64,000 nucleotides of DNA from Loripinus fragilis (GCA_964019695.1 OZ026517.1:59733478-59797477); one strand, 5' to 3'; numbered from the stretch's first letter, positions 21,301 through 33,030 are shown. The notes: generated from the letters alone by a model not told the origin. Numbers and translations are program-made.

Positions 21301-21899
21301 GTCTTACAACCTCAAAAGGTTCCAGTAATTAAAAATAATAATCAAACATGCTTGACAGGTTCATTGTGTCTTAAGATATAAGAAGATTGTTGAGCTTGCG
21401 GTATAAAGTGTATTATGGGACGTTATGGGTACTTAGGCGAATTTCAAAGTGTGAATAGTCTTAAAGTTAATGGAGACCCCAGATGTTCGAATTAAGCATA
21501 TAATGGACAGTTACACTATACCAATGGACCCACTTTTATTTCCTTAACCCCCATACAAATGCAAGTTTTAATTAACATAATCAATAACTCAAGAGCTCGC
21601 CATTCGACATGAATGCATTGAAACAGATATAAACTTTTTCCGGGTTTGTTGAATAATCTACGGGGAGGTACCGTGACAAATCCGACTGAATAAACAACAT
21701 GAACGTCTTATAACCCTAAATAAAAAAATGTTGAGTGAAAATTGCATAGGTGACATAGTGTTCGAGTATGGCACGTTGATCGAAAATGTTAATACCTTCA
21801 AACCGTCCCAGGTGTGCACTGATTAAAGTTATGTCAGGTGAGATATGGAAAGTGTCGCTTACGGTAGTAACTCTAAATAGATGAGCCAAAATATTTGAG

Positions 21900-22005
21900 C
21901 CAGTTCATGACATTTTGGCACATATCGCATGTGCGAGCAGCGACAGCTCAGACGAGACCGCGCAAATGCGCAGTCTCGTCAGAGCCTTCACTGCTAGCAC
22001 ACTTA
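21900..22005 (+). repeat. Family B core and end
   Basis: CACATATCGCATGTGCGAGC, AGCGACAGCTCAGACGAGAC, then CGCGCAAATGCGCAGTCTCG and TCAGAGCCTTCACTGCTAGC. Confidence 0.65.
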
Positions 22006-22554
22006 AAGTAGGATTGTGGATAATCGCTCGGATCAAGATTTATACATATAGCACTATTGGATAGCAGAGCATATCTGTATAAAGCATGAGTTTTAGTTTC
22101 CGCATATGTGAAAACTACCAACGTCTCATGAACAGCTACCGGGTTCTATTTGGAAAGGGTATACTTAACCGTGACAATGCCGAAGGAGCTGAATGCCGTT
22201 TTCCGAACTTTGTCCAGAAATAACGCACAACTGATTAAAAGTACCACCCGCTCCCCCCCCCCAAAAAAAAATACAAATAAAAAATAAATGAAGACAAAAA
22301 TAGCCAAGTCAGTATGACCGGGAAATAGCCCAATTGGATAGCATAGCGCCCCATAAAATAACCTAAGTCAATATGACCGGGAAATGCCACAATGACAGAC
22401 CAACTCATGGCACCGCGAGGAAGACATCAGAACAGAGAACAACAAAGACATCAACATGTAAGCAAACGCGTGAAATGTAAAACGTACGAGCTATCTGCGA
22501 TTTTGCACAGGTTTCTGATTTTGTACATTTGCCCAATACCCAGTATAGGATCTC

Positions 22555-22555
<1 letters not shown>

Positions 22556-22600
<45 letters not shown>

Positions 22601-22606
22601 TAATAA
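22556..22606 (+). repeat. (TAA)n microsatellite
   Basis: About 16 ATA/TAA triplets with one interruption near 22596. Confidence 0.95.
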
Positions 22607-22629
22607 ACAACAGTGAATGGGCCAGCAAA

Positions 22630-22825
22630 TGAGATTTTGGTACTTATCACATTTGCGCAATAGTCTTCTTTAAACGCGCTTGCCAATTTATGTATCCAAA
22701 GCGGCTAGAAGTCTTAATTTCAGCCTAAGTCTTCATCTAAATCCATAGCTTGTTTGTAGGCAAGCATCGAAGGCGAAGGCTCCCCTGAGCCTTAGTTGCT
22801 CAACAGTGCGATATGTATCATGTTA
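22630..22825 (+). repeat. Family B copy
   Basis: TTGGTACTTATCACATTTGC, CCTAAGTCTTCATCTAAATC, then GCAAGCATCGAAGGCGAAGG and GAGCCTTAGTTGCTCAACAG, AGTGCGATATGTATC. This is one of the longer copies, though its core hairpin is weak. Confidence 0.6.
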
Positions 22826-23174
22826 TTTGAATTTACCAAATGAAATATTGTGCGATGTGTACCAAACTCTCTTGTGCTAACTCAATTTCGATGCCTTTCA
22901 CGAAAAATTTAAGAAATTCTACAGTTTAGGTGAATTATGGTAAATTGCAGTTACTATACGCCCGTCATTTCGTATGCTTTGAGTGTATCAGGACCTGGGT
23001 CAAAAATCAACATGCCTGCTGAGAGGACATGGTCACAATTTAGTAAGCACAGCTAATATTATATATATTGTAGATATTTCAAGCTATTTTTAAACAGACA
23101 TCTGTTCCGATCATTGTTGTTGCGTTCGCCAACGAGTTTCTCAACTCTCATTATTTTCTTTTCTAAACATTTCA

Positions 23175-23280
23175 GAACGCGGCATTTCATCAGGATCTGC
23201 ACTGTTTGTTGAGATAAAAACGATCTTCAGAGAAAGACATACAGAATTATTTAGCAAATAGACTCGATATATATGCAAGT
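23175..23280. repeat. Family E/H fragment
   Basis: GAACGCGGCATTTCATCAGG and ATCTGCACTGTTTGTTGAGA, then ACGATCTTCAGAGAAAGAC, as at 5830-5900. Confidence 0.55.
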
Positions 23281-23529
23281 TTATAGACTGAGATACCAGA
23301 TTGCAAATACTCTTTTTTTAATAAGAAGATGGTAAATAATGTAAACTAATTAAGAGTTGATGACAATACATATACAAAGACATGTATTTTTCGGTACAGC
23401 TAGGAAAGTAACTGACTGAAAAAATATTGAAACTTTTCCCGCCAAAATTGCGTTTTTTTCTACAATAAACAGGACAAAACTCTGCTCTGAACCTCACTAC
23501 TGCATGTACTGCTGCTAAATGACCCTTAA

Positions 23530-24130
23530 ACTGTTAAAAATTAATGGAAATTAAATGGATTTTAAAGGAACAAAAAAAAAAAATTATTCCATTTTAAAAT
23601 GCCTTTATATGTAGTTAAAATTAACATTTAACTATAGCAATTTAATGCCATTTAAATTAATGTTTTTATAAGAATATAGCAAATTAAGTACCATTACATT
23701 AAGGGTATTTTAAGATCAATATAAATTCAATGGCAATTGAAATAGCTGCTTTATTTTTAAGGGGCACTGATTTTTCTATTTTAATGATGCTTAAAACACC
23801 ATTAAAATAACTGACCTGGCTATACATTAATTGTCATTAAAACAGACGTTGAAAAACTAATGGTCCTCACAAATAATGGCTCATATAATTCCATTTAAAC
23901 TGTAGCATGATTAAGAGGGCTTTTGAAATTAATAAATGTTTGAAAGATAATTAAAAAAACATGGTATTGCAATGTCTTTATTTTAACAAAATTAAGGGCA
24001 TTTAAAACTTAATGGCTTATAAAATAACTGTACTTTGCAAAAATATTTTAAGGAATCATCTTCCAAGTTAAAGGCCTTTAATAAGTTACTAGCACATAAT
24101 TTGAATCATACCATTAATAAATAGAAATTC
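23530..24130. other. AT-rich tract dense in TTAA
   Basis: Recurrent TTAATGGCATTTAAA-like words (for example AATTTAATGCCATTTAAATT at 23639) appear on both strands with no fixed period. No coding potential. Similar wording resumes at 25330-25700. Confidence 0.55.
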
Positions 24131-24169
24131 ATACATCAAAAGAGCAAACCGTTTGTTAACTTTCTTTAC

Positions 24170-24560
24170 AGAGGGGGCGAATCCAGGAGGGGTGGAGTGG
24201 GATCCATACCAGAATTCCTATGGAAACCTTGAGTAGTTGTGAGATTTTCCAGGTAGGGACTCACCATCCCCTTTGGATCTGCGCATGGGCAGGTGGGTGT
24301 AGGGGGAAGGGAGTGGAACTGACAAAAGCTCTGACATTTTTTGTTTATCTGTATTTTACTGAAGGAATCCACTTGCTTCTATGGAGGGCGAGGTGAAGGA
24401 GGATCCATATCAGTATTTCTATGGGAACTTAGAGTACTTGTGATTTTTAATGTGGGGTCTGGTCCGCGTATGGGCAGGTAGGGAGGGGGTCAAACTGACA
24501 AAATCTAAGGCACTTTTTTTTTATTTTCAGTCATCAGGATATTTAACAGAGGGGGTCCAA
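24170..24560 (+). repeat. Two tandem diverged copies, about 200-bp unit
   Basis: GGATCCATACCAGAATTCCT, CTGCGCATGGGCAGGTGGGT and GGAACTGACAAAAGCTCTGA in copy 1 correspond to GGATCCATATCAGTATTTCT, CCGCGTATGGGCAGGTAGGG and CAAACTGACAAAATCTAAGG in copy 2. Confidence 0.7.
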
Positions 24561-24633
24561 TTGCTTCTCGAGAAGGGGGTAGTCTATTGTATCAAAACAT
24601 TACAAGGGATCTGTCTGATAGACTCTAGTTAAG

Positions 24634-25394
24634 AACTAAACAAGAATACTTCATGAACAGATCAGGATACATTCTGTCATGAGCTTTTTTCACAGTTTAA
24701 ATGGGCTAAGTACTGTAATTGAACGTCATATCTGATATTCAACTTTAGTGGTGCCATTATAAGACCCTAACTATATATTGTAAAATAATATAATGGTGCT
24801 TTAATGTGTTTAGTGTTAGATGTTTTAGGATCCTGATGAGAACAATTCAAATTCGCAAGAGCTATTTGCAAGAGCTATTTGAAAATTAAACAACATTCAT
24901 TGCAAAAACTTATACAGTTTAACCTATGCCAAAATGTATGTAAACTGTTCACCATCCCTGATTAAAATAATCCATGCCAATTTTCTCATAGTGAATTACC
25001 TCACCCATTTTAAAACATTGTCTTACATTTACTTTAGAAAAAACAGCAACCCCAACTGTGTCTCCAGTCTTTTCTCAATTTGTCAGGTAACTTACTATTG
25101 TGTTTGCCATCTAGAAATTGTCTCACATCTTTTTTTTAACAAGAGCATTCAATATCCCTCCATTTCTGGCAGCTATGTTTTTCCCCATCATCCATCTCCA
25201 TTGTCACCCTTAAAAACGGACTTTTCATATTTAATGGCTTTCAACCAAAATTTAATGCCTTTGAAATCAACTTATATTATCGGAGTATTGTGAGGGCCAT
25301 GAATATTCTATTTGCGATATTCTGCATAAAAAATGAAACGCTCTTAATGGCACTTTAAAGCAGACAGCTTAAAGTAAACTAGTTTCTGTTCAAG
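24634..25394. other. AT-rich intergenic, no gene seen
   Basis: The frame at 24934-25293 has no family signature. A short duplication, AAGAGCTATTTGC / AAGAGCTATTTGA, occurs at 24857-24882. Confidence 0.4.
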
Positions 25395-25605
25395 TTAAGC
25401 GCAATTAAAACAACCTTAAAATATTCATACAAGAATTTATGGGATATTCAAGGTCTTCAATTTTAACACCTCTTATTTTACATGTTTTGATGACCATTTA
25501 AGGGCAATTAAAACAACCTTAAAATATTCATATAAGAATTCATGAGATTTTCAAGGTCTTTAATTTTAACACCTCTTATTTTCGTAGTTTTGCAGACCAT
25601 TTAAG
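25395..25605 (+). repeat. Two tandem copies, 103-bp unit
   Basis: TTAAGCGCAATTAAAACAAC and TTAAGGGCAATTAAAACAAC start the two units, followed in both by CTTAAAATATTCATA and TTTTAACACCTCTTATTTT. Confidence 0.8.
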
Positions 25606-26332
25606 GGCCATGCACTTTCAGTTTAATGGCATCTTAAGAGAATGCTGTAATCCCATTAATAAATGCAACATGGTATAAAGGTATAAATTAACATGTTTGT
25701 AATACTTTTTTTGCATTTTAAATGCTAATTAATAGATTTTCAACAGATCTTGCATGCAGTAGTGCCTGCGTCGCCAGCATACTGTTTGTAAATTGATATA
25801 AGGCAATGTAAATAAATTGACCCCCACCCCCACCTGTCAAGGAATTTTGATGAGATTTGTATGTATGCAAGGTTTGTAGAGAAAGGAAAGGAAGCTTTTG
25901 GCGCTATTACAGATTATTCAAGGCAGGCACCGCATAAGTGTTGCCTAAGTTCCACGTGTTGTGTCCAAAAAATATGAGAAGACAGGAGTAACTTCGGTCT
26001 GACCCAGTTACAATGTATACATACATGCAAGTCAAAGGAGGCAGTCATTGCATCGGTCGGTCTAGGTTATAAAAGTAAATTTACATAATCGTCAACAGAT
26101 AAACAGTGTTGGGGTGCTCGGCATATTGAATCCTCAAACAAGAGGGCCTAATCTTGTATTGCCACCGTTTACACAAATATATTGAGTCGAAAAGATAGTT
26201 AATCTCCCGTTTTCAGTCCATAGCCTGTCAAATTAATTCCCACAAATAAAAATATGTGAAATTGTTAATAATATTTGGGACGGTTTAAGTCTCTTAATCT
26301 GCTCTTGTGATAAAATGTTGTGAATCCACTTT

Positions 26333-26585
26333 CTAACCGTTTAGTCGAGGAGTACTTGAAACGAGTGCACTTAAATCTTTGGTCAATATGATTCGATAGC
26401 GATTTGGGCTTGATTGCCGAAACACTGAATGGGACTTGAAGACCGGTTCAATGTCCAGCTCTTGAAGTCCTTCGTTTTCATCTAATATAAATTCCCGCTG
26501 TTTACCGATTGAATATTTATTAAAGACCAAGGTTATTCCTTGCAAAGAGTCATGTTCACACAAAAACTCAGAAGTTTTACCGCTT

Positions 26586-26600
<15 letters not shown>
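26333..26600 (-). CDS. Possible exon, unknown protein (low confidence)
   Basis: The reverse strand is open from the (AAT)n tract to a TAG at 26335-26333. The peptide includes CEHDSLQGITLVFNKYSIGK and SSPNRYRIILTKDLSALVSS, with protein-like composition. There is no in-frame ATG, so it would be an internal-to-terminal exon; AAACTTCTGAGTTTTTGTGTG upstream is only a weak acceptor region. No family is recognised. It could equally be a chance frame or a pseudogene fragment. Confidence 0.25.

Positions 26601-26627
<27 letters not shown>
26588..26627 (+). repeat. (AAT)n microsatellite
   Basis: About 13 uninterrupted triplets. Confidence 0.95.
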
Positions 26628-26630
<3 letters not shown>

Positions 26631-26699
26631 GTCTATTGAATACTTTGTCGTAATTTTTAACAAAAATAAATAAATAAAATAATTGAGCCAATTTGTGTA

Positions 26700-26905
26700 G
26701 CCCCCTTTTAAGCTTATAAACTCCAAATGGTGTTCAGTCAGTAGCTTAACAGTCATAGTATATTCAAGCGACTAGCAACGGCTCTGGTCAGACTGCGTGT
26801 ATGCGCAGGCCGCTCTGAGGCTTTGCTGGCCACACATACCACATTGTTGTAAATCTGAGGTCTCGGCTCAACTAATGTGAACTTGGACGCATAAGACGGA
26901 ATCAG
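26700..26905 (-). mobile_element. Family C MITE, partial
   Basis: TAAGCTTATAAACTCCAAAT, GTTCAGTCAGTAGCTTAACA and TTCAAGCGACTAGCAACGGC match the family, with the core GTGTATGCGCAGGCCGCTCT and end CACATTGTTGTAAATC. The left terminus is missing. Confidence 0.65.
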
Positions 26906-26984
26906 GCTCACTTGCTTAGTTCTGCTGTGGTGTTCATTGGAGCATGACAACAAAGTCGCCAGTGCACGATACTTCCGTACTTAC

Positions 26985-27150
26985 TGCATCAAGGAATGCT
27001 CAGGAGCAGACTCGCCAGAACCTTCGATGCTCGCATAGACGAAATTTGGATACAAATGAAGGCTCAGACCAAATATTGGACCTATATGTATGGTTGTTGG
27101 ATATGTCAGCATGTGCTTTTATTAGAGACATATGTGCATATGCGATAAGT
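26985..27150 (-). repeat. Family B copy, diverged
   Basis: CAGACTCGCCAGAACCTTCG, ATGCTCGCATAGACGAAATT, then TGTGCATATGCGATAAGTAC at the right end. Confidence 0.55.
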
Positions 27151-27402
27151 ACCTAAATATTGTCTGCTGGGCAAATGCTTTCAATGAGAAACAGAAAAAC
27201 GCCACTGTTCTGGCAAGAAATCTCAATGTGTAAAGGGCTATGCATGCTCTTAGCCTGGGTGTCCTTTGCGCATATGCGGTAAGTACCTAAATATCGTCGG
27301 CTGGGCAAATACTTTCAATGAGAAACAGAAAAAAAACCGCCACTGTTCTGGCAAGAAATGTCATCGTTTAAGACATGCATGCTCTCAGCCTACCCCCAAA
27401 CA
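27130..27402 (+). repeat. Tandem duplication, about 135-bp unit
   Basis: Both units run from GATAAGTACCTAAATATTGT or GGTAAGTACCTAAATATCGT through ACTTTCAATGAGAAACAG and GCCACTGTTCTGGCAAGAAA to a CATGCTCT-AGCCT end. The second starts about 135 bp after the first. Confidence 0.75.
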
Positions 27403-27450
27403 ACTGAAAACTCGTGGAACTGTGTACGGAGAGTATTCCTCGATGACATC

Positions 27451-27480
27451 CAATGTCGTCTGCTGATATAAGCAGACGAC
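27451..27480. repeat. Short hairpin
   Basis: GTCGTCTGCT and AGCAGACGAC form a 10-bp stem around a GATATA loop. The GTCGTCTGCTGATA word is shared with family-E flanks. Confidence 0.7.
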
Positions 27481-27639
27481 TGTTCAAGGGATAAAATCTA
27501 ATATAGCACCTGTAGTTTAACAAGATAAGACACCGCGATCTTCAAATCCAACTGTTGCTTACCTTATGGTAAAGGGCGAGTTGTTTGCTTAACCGTGTGA
27601 GTACCGAGGACATCACTCAAGATGAAAGCTACAGCTCGG

Positions 27640-28260
27640 TGCGAAAATATGTGGCTTTTTCCCTGGACAGCTTTGGACAATGATGTTTCATTAACCTTAA
27701 AGATATTTAAATTACTTTAAATCAATTCAAAGAATGCTCAATTGTCCAGAAGGACTAACAAAAGATGAAAATTTTGGGCCACAAAAGGTTGAGTTTTTAG
27801 TTAAACAATTTTCTCAAGCGTTGTCAAATCTAGTCTAATCGGAGAGGCAAACTGCTTGACCGTTTTCCCGCTATTCGCAACATTTGTCGTCTGCGCTTTC
27901 ATCTGATTATGCTCTTTGATAGCCTATATTGCAAAAAATATGGACCTTGATAAGACTTCTCATAATCTGATCATTGTTCATAGTGTTTGTTTCCATGATT
28001 TGAGTAACCTTGATTGCATTTGGATTTTTGCAGCAGACCTAGGTTATAGGCAGATTTTTTCAGATTCAATAAATAATGGCAGGGTAAGGGTTAAAATGAG
28101 TTCACTTACTGCCCAAGCAAATCCAATGGTTACCACACGAAGATTTCAAATTTGTCTGGTTTAACCTAAGCAGCAGACGACACATTTTGCGACATTCCTA
28201 ATTTTGTTGCACAGATAAGGGATAAGGTATGGTAACTCATGAGAACCTGGCAGACGATTC
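27640..28260. other. Intergenic with scattered family-E words
   Basis: TTGTCGTCTGCGCTTTCATC near 27890 and AGCAGCAGACGACACATTTT near 28170 are family-E-like flank words in opposite orientation, so the interval between them may be a degraded larger element. No gene was seen. Confidence 0.35.
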
Positions 28261-28685
28261 TCATGAATATGATGCCTAATTGTAAATAAGCGCGGATCTG
28301 ACAAGAGGGTCCTTTGGACAATTTAGCAGTTTTGTACAATCAAAATTTCAAAAACGTCTAAAATATCAAGATTTTGCATGTTTTTACAATAGAGTCAAAT
28401 CGTTTCTAACACGTAATACTATCAACGGCGCAAACAGTTCTGATAAAATTAAAGGATACCTTTAATGTATGTTGCCATGGCAACAGCTGTGCATATTGAC
28501 TACACTCTTCCTTTAAAACAGGGTACCTCAATTCAAATGCTTTTGTAAACACTGGGTGTGCGTATATGGGCTATTTGTGCAGTCGATGCAATTGCATACA
28601 CGTCAAATTTACAGAAACATGGAACATTCTTGAAAAATTGTTCTTAGCGTCTTTGTATAAGCGGCATATGTTAACACAATGGTGT

Positions 28686-28723
28686 TGACGTCAGAACGTC
28701 ATCAACAACGTCAAGTGACGTCA
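28686..28723. promoter_or_regulatory. Cluster of CRE-like TGACGTCA sites
   Basis: Two consensus 8-mers TGACGTCA (28686-28693 and 28716-28723) flank two half-sites ACGTCA (28696-28701, 28708-28713). In animals TGACGTCA is the CREB/ATF site. No transcription start or gene was found beside it. Confidence 0.5.
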
Positions 28724-28989
28724 TGTTTAAAACGCATCATCTATACGCGTTTAAACGCTCATATCTTTGTTATTTGTAAAGATAATCTCTTCAAATTTTC
28801 TGTAATTGTTCACAACAGCTAGGTCTTTACTTCTCTGTAAATATCTTTTTTTTTGACTTTTATTGCTAGAAGGTCCCTTCTGTCAGATCTTGGCTCAAAT
28901 GTATTAAAATAAAAGATTAATGTAAAAAGAACATAGAACATTACATAACTTTGTATTGCTATAATAATATGTTGAGTTTTAACGTCTGT

Positions 28990-29066
28990 GAGGGTTGAAC
29001 CAACGAATGCGGCGTGCCCGCCTAGCACTGCAACGTCTGACGCCCTTAACCATTACACCACCGAGT
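28990..29066 (-). mobile_element. tRNA-like SINE head, degraded
   Basis: The reverse strand shows an A box TGGTGTAATGGTTAAGGGCG (29060-29041) and B box GTTGGTTCAACCC (about 29004-28992) with tRNA-like spacing and a long middle region. Acceptor pairing is absent, so it is not called a working tRNA. Confidence 0.5.
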
Positions 29067-29353
29067 TGGGTTTTAGTTTGTGTTCATTAAACTAAAAACA
29101 ATTTTAGCCTAAAAAATTACAACCTATGTAGCTCTGGGGACAGGGTTGGGACGAGTATTGTCCAGCAGGTAAATTCCAGTGGAAAATAACGGGAAATGCC
29201 AGCATGACAAATACTACAAAAATCACTAAAAGTGGCAAATATTGGCATTTATGAATAAAATTGTGTTCAAAACCATGCAAAATGAAAAACTTATTAGTTT
29301 ATTTTGCAAAAAATGATACTGGAATCAACTACTTAATAAAATAACCTAGATCA

Positions 29354-29660
29354 CACTGGTAAATGTATACGTCGATTTGCTGGTATTTACGCGTATTGCC
29401 GGTACTACATAGACCGGATGTGGTAGATATTGGTGTACCGATCCGGATGATAGGTATCGATCGGTACTCGAATCTATTCCTAAATGCTTACATAAATCGC
29501 CATGCTATACTGAATACATAAAAATGATTGAGTTCTATAGTCCCTGTGGCATATGGCTTGTTTTTCTATATAGTATTTACACCAACATCTACCACATCCG
29601 GTCTATGAAGTACCGGCAATACGCGTAAATACCAGCAAATCGACGTATACATTACCAGTG
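29354..29660. mobile_element. Family L MITE, about 80-bp inverted termini
   Basis: CACTGGTAAATGTATACGTC at the left is mirrored by GACGTATACATTACCAGTG at the right. Pairing continues inwards through GTATTTACGCGTATTGCCGG and GACCGGATGTGGTAGAT. Animal CACTA-type elements can begin with CACTG, but the flanking bases give no clear 2-3-bp duplication. Confidence 0.75.
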
Positions 29661-30330
29661 TACTCCGAAATGATGTTTATATACACACGTGTACACAAGC
29701 ATATCATTGGGAAATAGAATTTATGTACTTATTTATTGTAGAGTAATTGCAGAAATAACAAACATTTTAAGAATATGTTGCTACAAGCCCTGGGGCCTAA
29801 GGTCTTTATAATACTGTGTATCTTAATTAAAGGTGTGAACTGAGGACAACAATTGGAATTTATTATTCATAAAATAATACATGCTTTATAGTGCTTGTAC
29901 AATTATAACTGTAATAAAAAATTTAATGGGAAACAAGGTCACTAGATATCTTTAATATTCCTAATTCAATGTAAGTGTGTTGGGTTGTTAAAGATTGAAG
30001 TAATACTTTTTATTGTTTTATTCTATAAATTCTGGATAATTTTACCAAATTAATGTCTGTTAAGATTTTTTTCAGAAAATGCCAAAATATGCAGGATTGT
30101 TCCAGAAATGCCGGTACATACCAATGGCATAGACTTTACTCAAAATGCTGGCATTTTCCCAGGCTGTCTGGAGGTAAGGGGTTCAGCCTTCAGGTAACCA
30201 CATATTCCACAATGCAATGTAAAACTTAAATCATATCACAATAAAACAGTATTTTCAGAGGAAAACGAAGCCACAACCATAAGTTTAGTGAAACATGCTT
30301 ACCTTAATTGTAATCACCTCATTGTTGTGT
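29661..30330. other. AT-rich intergenic, no gene seen
   Basis: No exon, tandem array or repeat family was recognised. Confidence 0.4.
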
Positions 30331-30335
30331 CACAA

Positions 30336-30576
30336 TCGAGCCGTGACATATGATTTCCAACAATGTGGCGTTTTGACAAGTGTAGACTCACTCGAGCCTC
30401 TGCAGTCTCTTTTTAAGCTTAGAAACTCCAAATGATGTTCAGTCAGTAGCTTAACACTCGTAGAATACTCAAGCGACTAGCAAAGGCTCTAATCAGACTG
30501 CGCGTATGCGCAGGCTGGTCTGAGCCTTTGCTAGTCGCACAAACATCAATGTTGGAAATCTTATGTCGCGGCTCAA
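30336..30576. mobile_element. Family C MITE
   Basis: GAGCCGTGACATATGATTTC opens and GGAAATCTTATGTCGCGGCT closes the element. The core is GACTGCGCGTATGCGCAGGC, flanked by AGCAAAGGCTCTAATCA and TCTGAGCCTTTGCT. Confidence 0.8.
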
Positions 30577-31004
30577 TTATACAATACATAAAGAATGGCT
30601 AGAATTCGTCATACATTTCAAGAGATAGCACATTGAAACTACATTTTAGTCAAAATTTGACATGACCAAGACATGGTGTGACTTTGAAAATAAAGTCAAT
30701 GTCACCCAAATCTGACCTGCCAAACAATGTATCTATGCAAGTTTGGCCATAACCAAACCAATTGTTCAAAAGATAGAGCGCTGAAAATGCTAAAATTTTG
30801 AAAGCTTTGTTACCTTAAAAATTAGGCCAATGTCATCAAATCTAATTAACTGTTCATTGTGGCTTACTGATACAATATATAAAGTCTGGCTAGCATGGCT
30901 TAACTATGAAACCTGTGTTTGGCAAATGTTTTATGTTTTGTTAATTTCCTTCCGTTGTAAGGTGACAGTATAACACTATCATTTAAGGCAGTTTACTACT
31001 GCTG

Positions 31005-31078
31005 CAAATACTACTACTACATTTACTGCTACCACTACTTCATTTACTGCTGCTACTACTTCTACATTACTACTGCTG

Positions 31079-31118
<40 letters not shown>

Positions 31119-31173
31119 ATTTACTGCTACTACTACTGCATTTACTGCTACTACATTACTACTGCAGCTGCTG

Positions 31174-31213
<40 letters not shown>

Positions 31214-31258
31214 ATTTACTGCTACTACTACTGCATTTACTGCTACTACTACTACATA

Positions 31259-31290
<32 letters not shown>

Positions 31291-31772
31291 ATTTACTGCT
31301 ACCACTACTTCATTTACTGCTACTACTATATTACTATTGCTGCTACTACTACTACTCCTACTACTACATTTACATTTACTGCTACTACTACTGCATTTAC
31401 TGCTACTACATTACTACTGCTGCTACTACTACTACTTCTACTACTACTACTACTACATTTACTGCTACTACTACTGCATTTACTGCTACTACTACTACAT
31501 TACTACTGCTGCTACTACTACTACATTTACTGCTACTACTACTGCATTTACTGCTACTACTACTACATTACTACTGCTAATACTACTACTACTACATTTA
31601 CTTCTACTACTACTGCATTTACTGCTGCTACTACTACTACTACATTTACTGCTACTACTTCTGCATTTACTGCTACTACTACTACATTACTACTGCTGCT
31701 ACTACTACTACTACTACATTTACTGCTACTACTACTGCATTTCCTGCGTCTACTACTACATTACTACTGCTG

Positions 31773-31839
<67 letters not shown>

Positions 31840-31975
31840 ATTTACTGCAACTACTACTACATTTACTGCTACTACTACTACTGCTGCTACTTCTACTACT
31901 ACATTTACTGCTACTACTACTGCATTTACTGCTACTACTACTACATTACTGCTACTTACTACTGCTACTACTACT
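31005..31975 (+). repeat. CTA-rich minisatellite, about 970 bp
   Basis: Runs of (CTA)n are broken by recurring ACATTTACTGCTACTACTAC and TGCATTTACTGCTACTAC modules, so the array has a compound higher-order structure. The apparent 219-aa frame at 31337-31996 is low-complexity Leu/Tyr/Thr translated from the triplets and is not a gene. Confidence 0.9.
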
Positions 31976-32259
31976 GTCGAAACTACGAAATTATGACTCT
32001 TATAAAATTGGGTCTGCACTATAATCACTATGTGAGTCTGTCCGTACCCACAAATAGACACTTGTTGGCTACCTTGACTTTCCGATATTTGTAGTTTTTT
32101 TTAAAAAAAAAATCAACTACGGAATAAACCTCATTTGCCTCATATAAAGGGAGCTAATAAACTCAAAATCAGACTTCAATGACCACGTTAAGACTTGTTG
32201 AGTATTTTTAGCTTTTTTTGGTACTTTTTTTTCAAAAAACTTATACCCAGCTTGAATCT

Positions 32260-33030
32260 CTTCGTGACAACGTTCGTCCATCCGTCCGTTAGGAGTTTGT
32301 GAAAATGATCATTACTCTTGAACCACCTGGTATATTTGGATCAAATTTTGCATACTTATTTATTTTAACAATGTCCAGTCACTGGTGTGCAAAATGGTGA
32401 CTAGGCTTTACCGAGCATCATTTTGGCCGGTTGAGGTCTTTAAGTGAAAAGTTGATAACTCTTAAACCGCACCATATATTTTTAATCAAATTTTACAACT
32501 TTGGAAATTGGCAGGAAAGAAAAAAAAAACTATAAAGAAAAAAAAGATTGGTCACGCCTGAATTCGAACCATTGTGCGTCAGGTTGTTGGATTACAAGAC
32601 AGCCTCTGAGACCACTTAGCTACCACATATGGTATACTAAACTAGAGCAAATTACATATATCTCGTCAGATTAAAACCGCATGACCCTTAGTTCTACACC
32701 ATATTGCATGACCCTTGGGTCTGCACTATAATCACTGTGTGAGTCTTTCACGACCCTTGGGTCTGCACTATAATCTTGCACGATCATTGAATCTGCACTA
32801 TAATCACTATGCGAGTCTGTCCGTTGATGGTTAGTTTGTGAAAAAGCTCACAACTCATGAAACACCTGGTATATTTGGATCAAATTTTGCATACTTATTT
32901 ATTTTAACGTTGGCCACTGGTTTGATGGTATGCTTTACGCCTGTCGAGGTATTTTAGTGAAAATTCTCACACCTCTTGAACCACATGGTATATATTTGGA
33001 TCAAAGTTTGCATACTTATTCATTGTAACA
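32260..33030 (+). repeat. Imperfect tandem repeats (GACCCTTGGGTCTGCACTAT motif)
   Basis: TTGGATCAAATTTTGCATAC recurs at about 32336, 32875 and (with one change) 32998. GACCCTTGGGTCTGCACTAT occurs near 32710 and 32752. Each is followed by AACTCTTGAACCACCTGGTA-type sequence. Units are about 120-300 bp and irregular. Confidence 0.65.
32550..32630 (-). mobile_element. tRNA-like sequence with T-run, SINE fragment
   Basis: The reverse strand has an A-box-like GTAGCTAAGTGGTCTCAGAG (32623-32604) and B box GGTTCGAATTC (32570-32560), followed by an 8-T run as in Pol III terminators. The acceptor ends do not pair, so a functional tRNA is unlikely. Confidence 0.4.

Noticed and set aside
22405..22686. 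93-codon minus-strand frame
   Set aside because: Its middle is a (TAA)n microsatellite and its end is a family-B repeat.
31337..31996. 219-codon open frame on the plus strand
   Set aside because: It is Leu/Tyr/Thr low-complexity translated from a CTA triplet array; all frames are open for the same trivial reason.
32550..32630. Candidate tRNA gene ending in a T run
   Set aside because: A and B boxes are present but the acceptor stem does not pair; better read as a SINE fragment.
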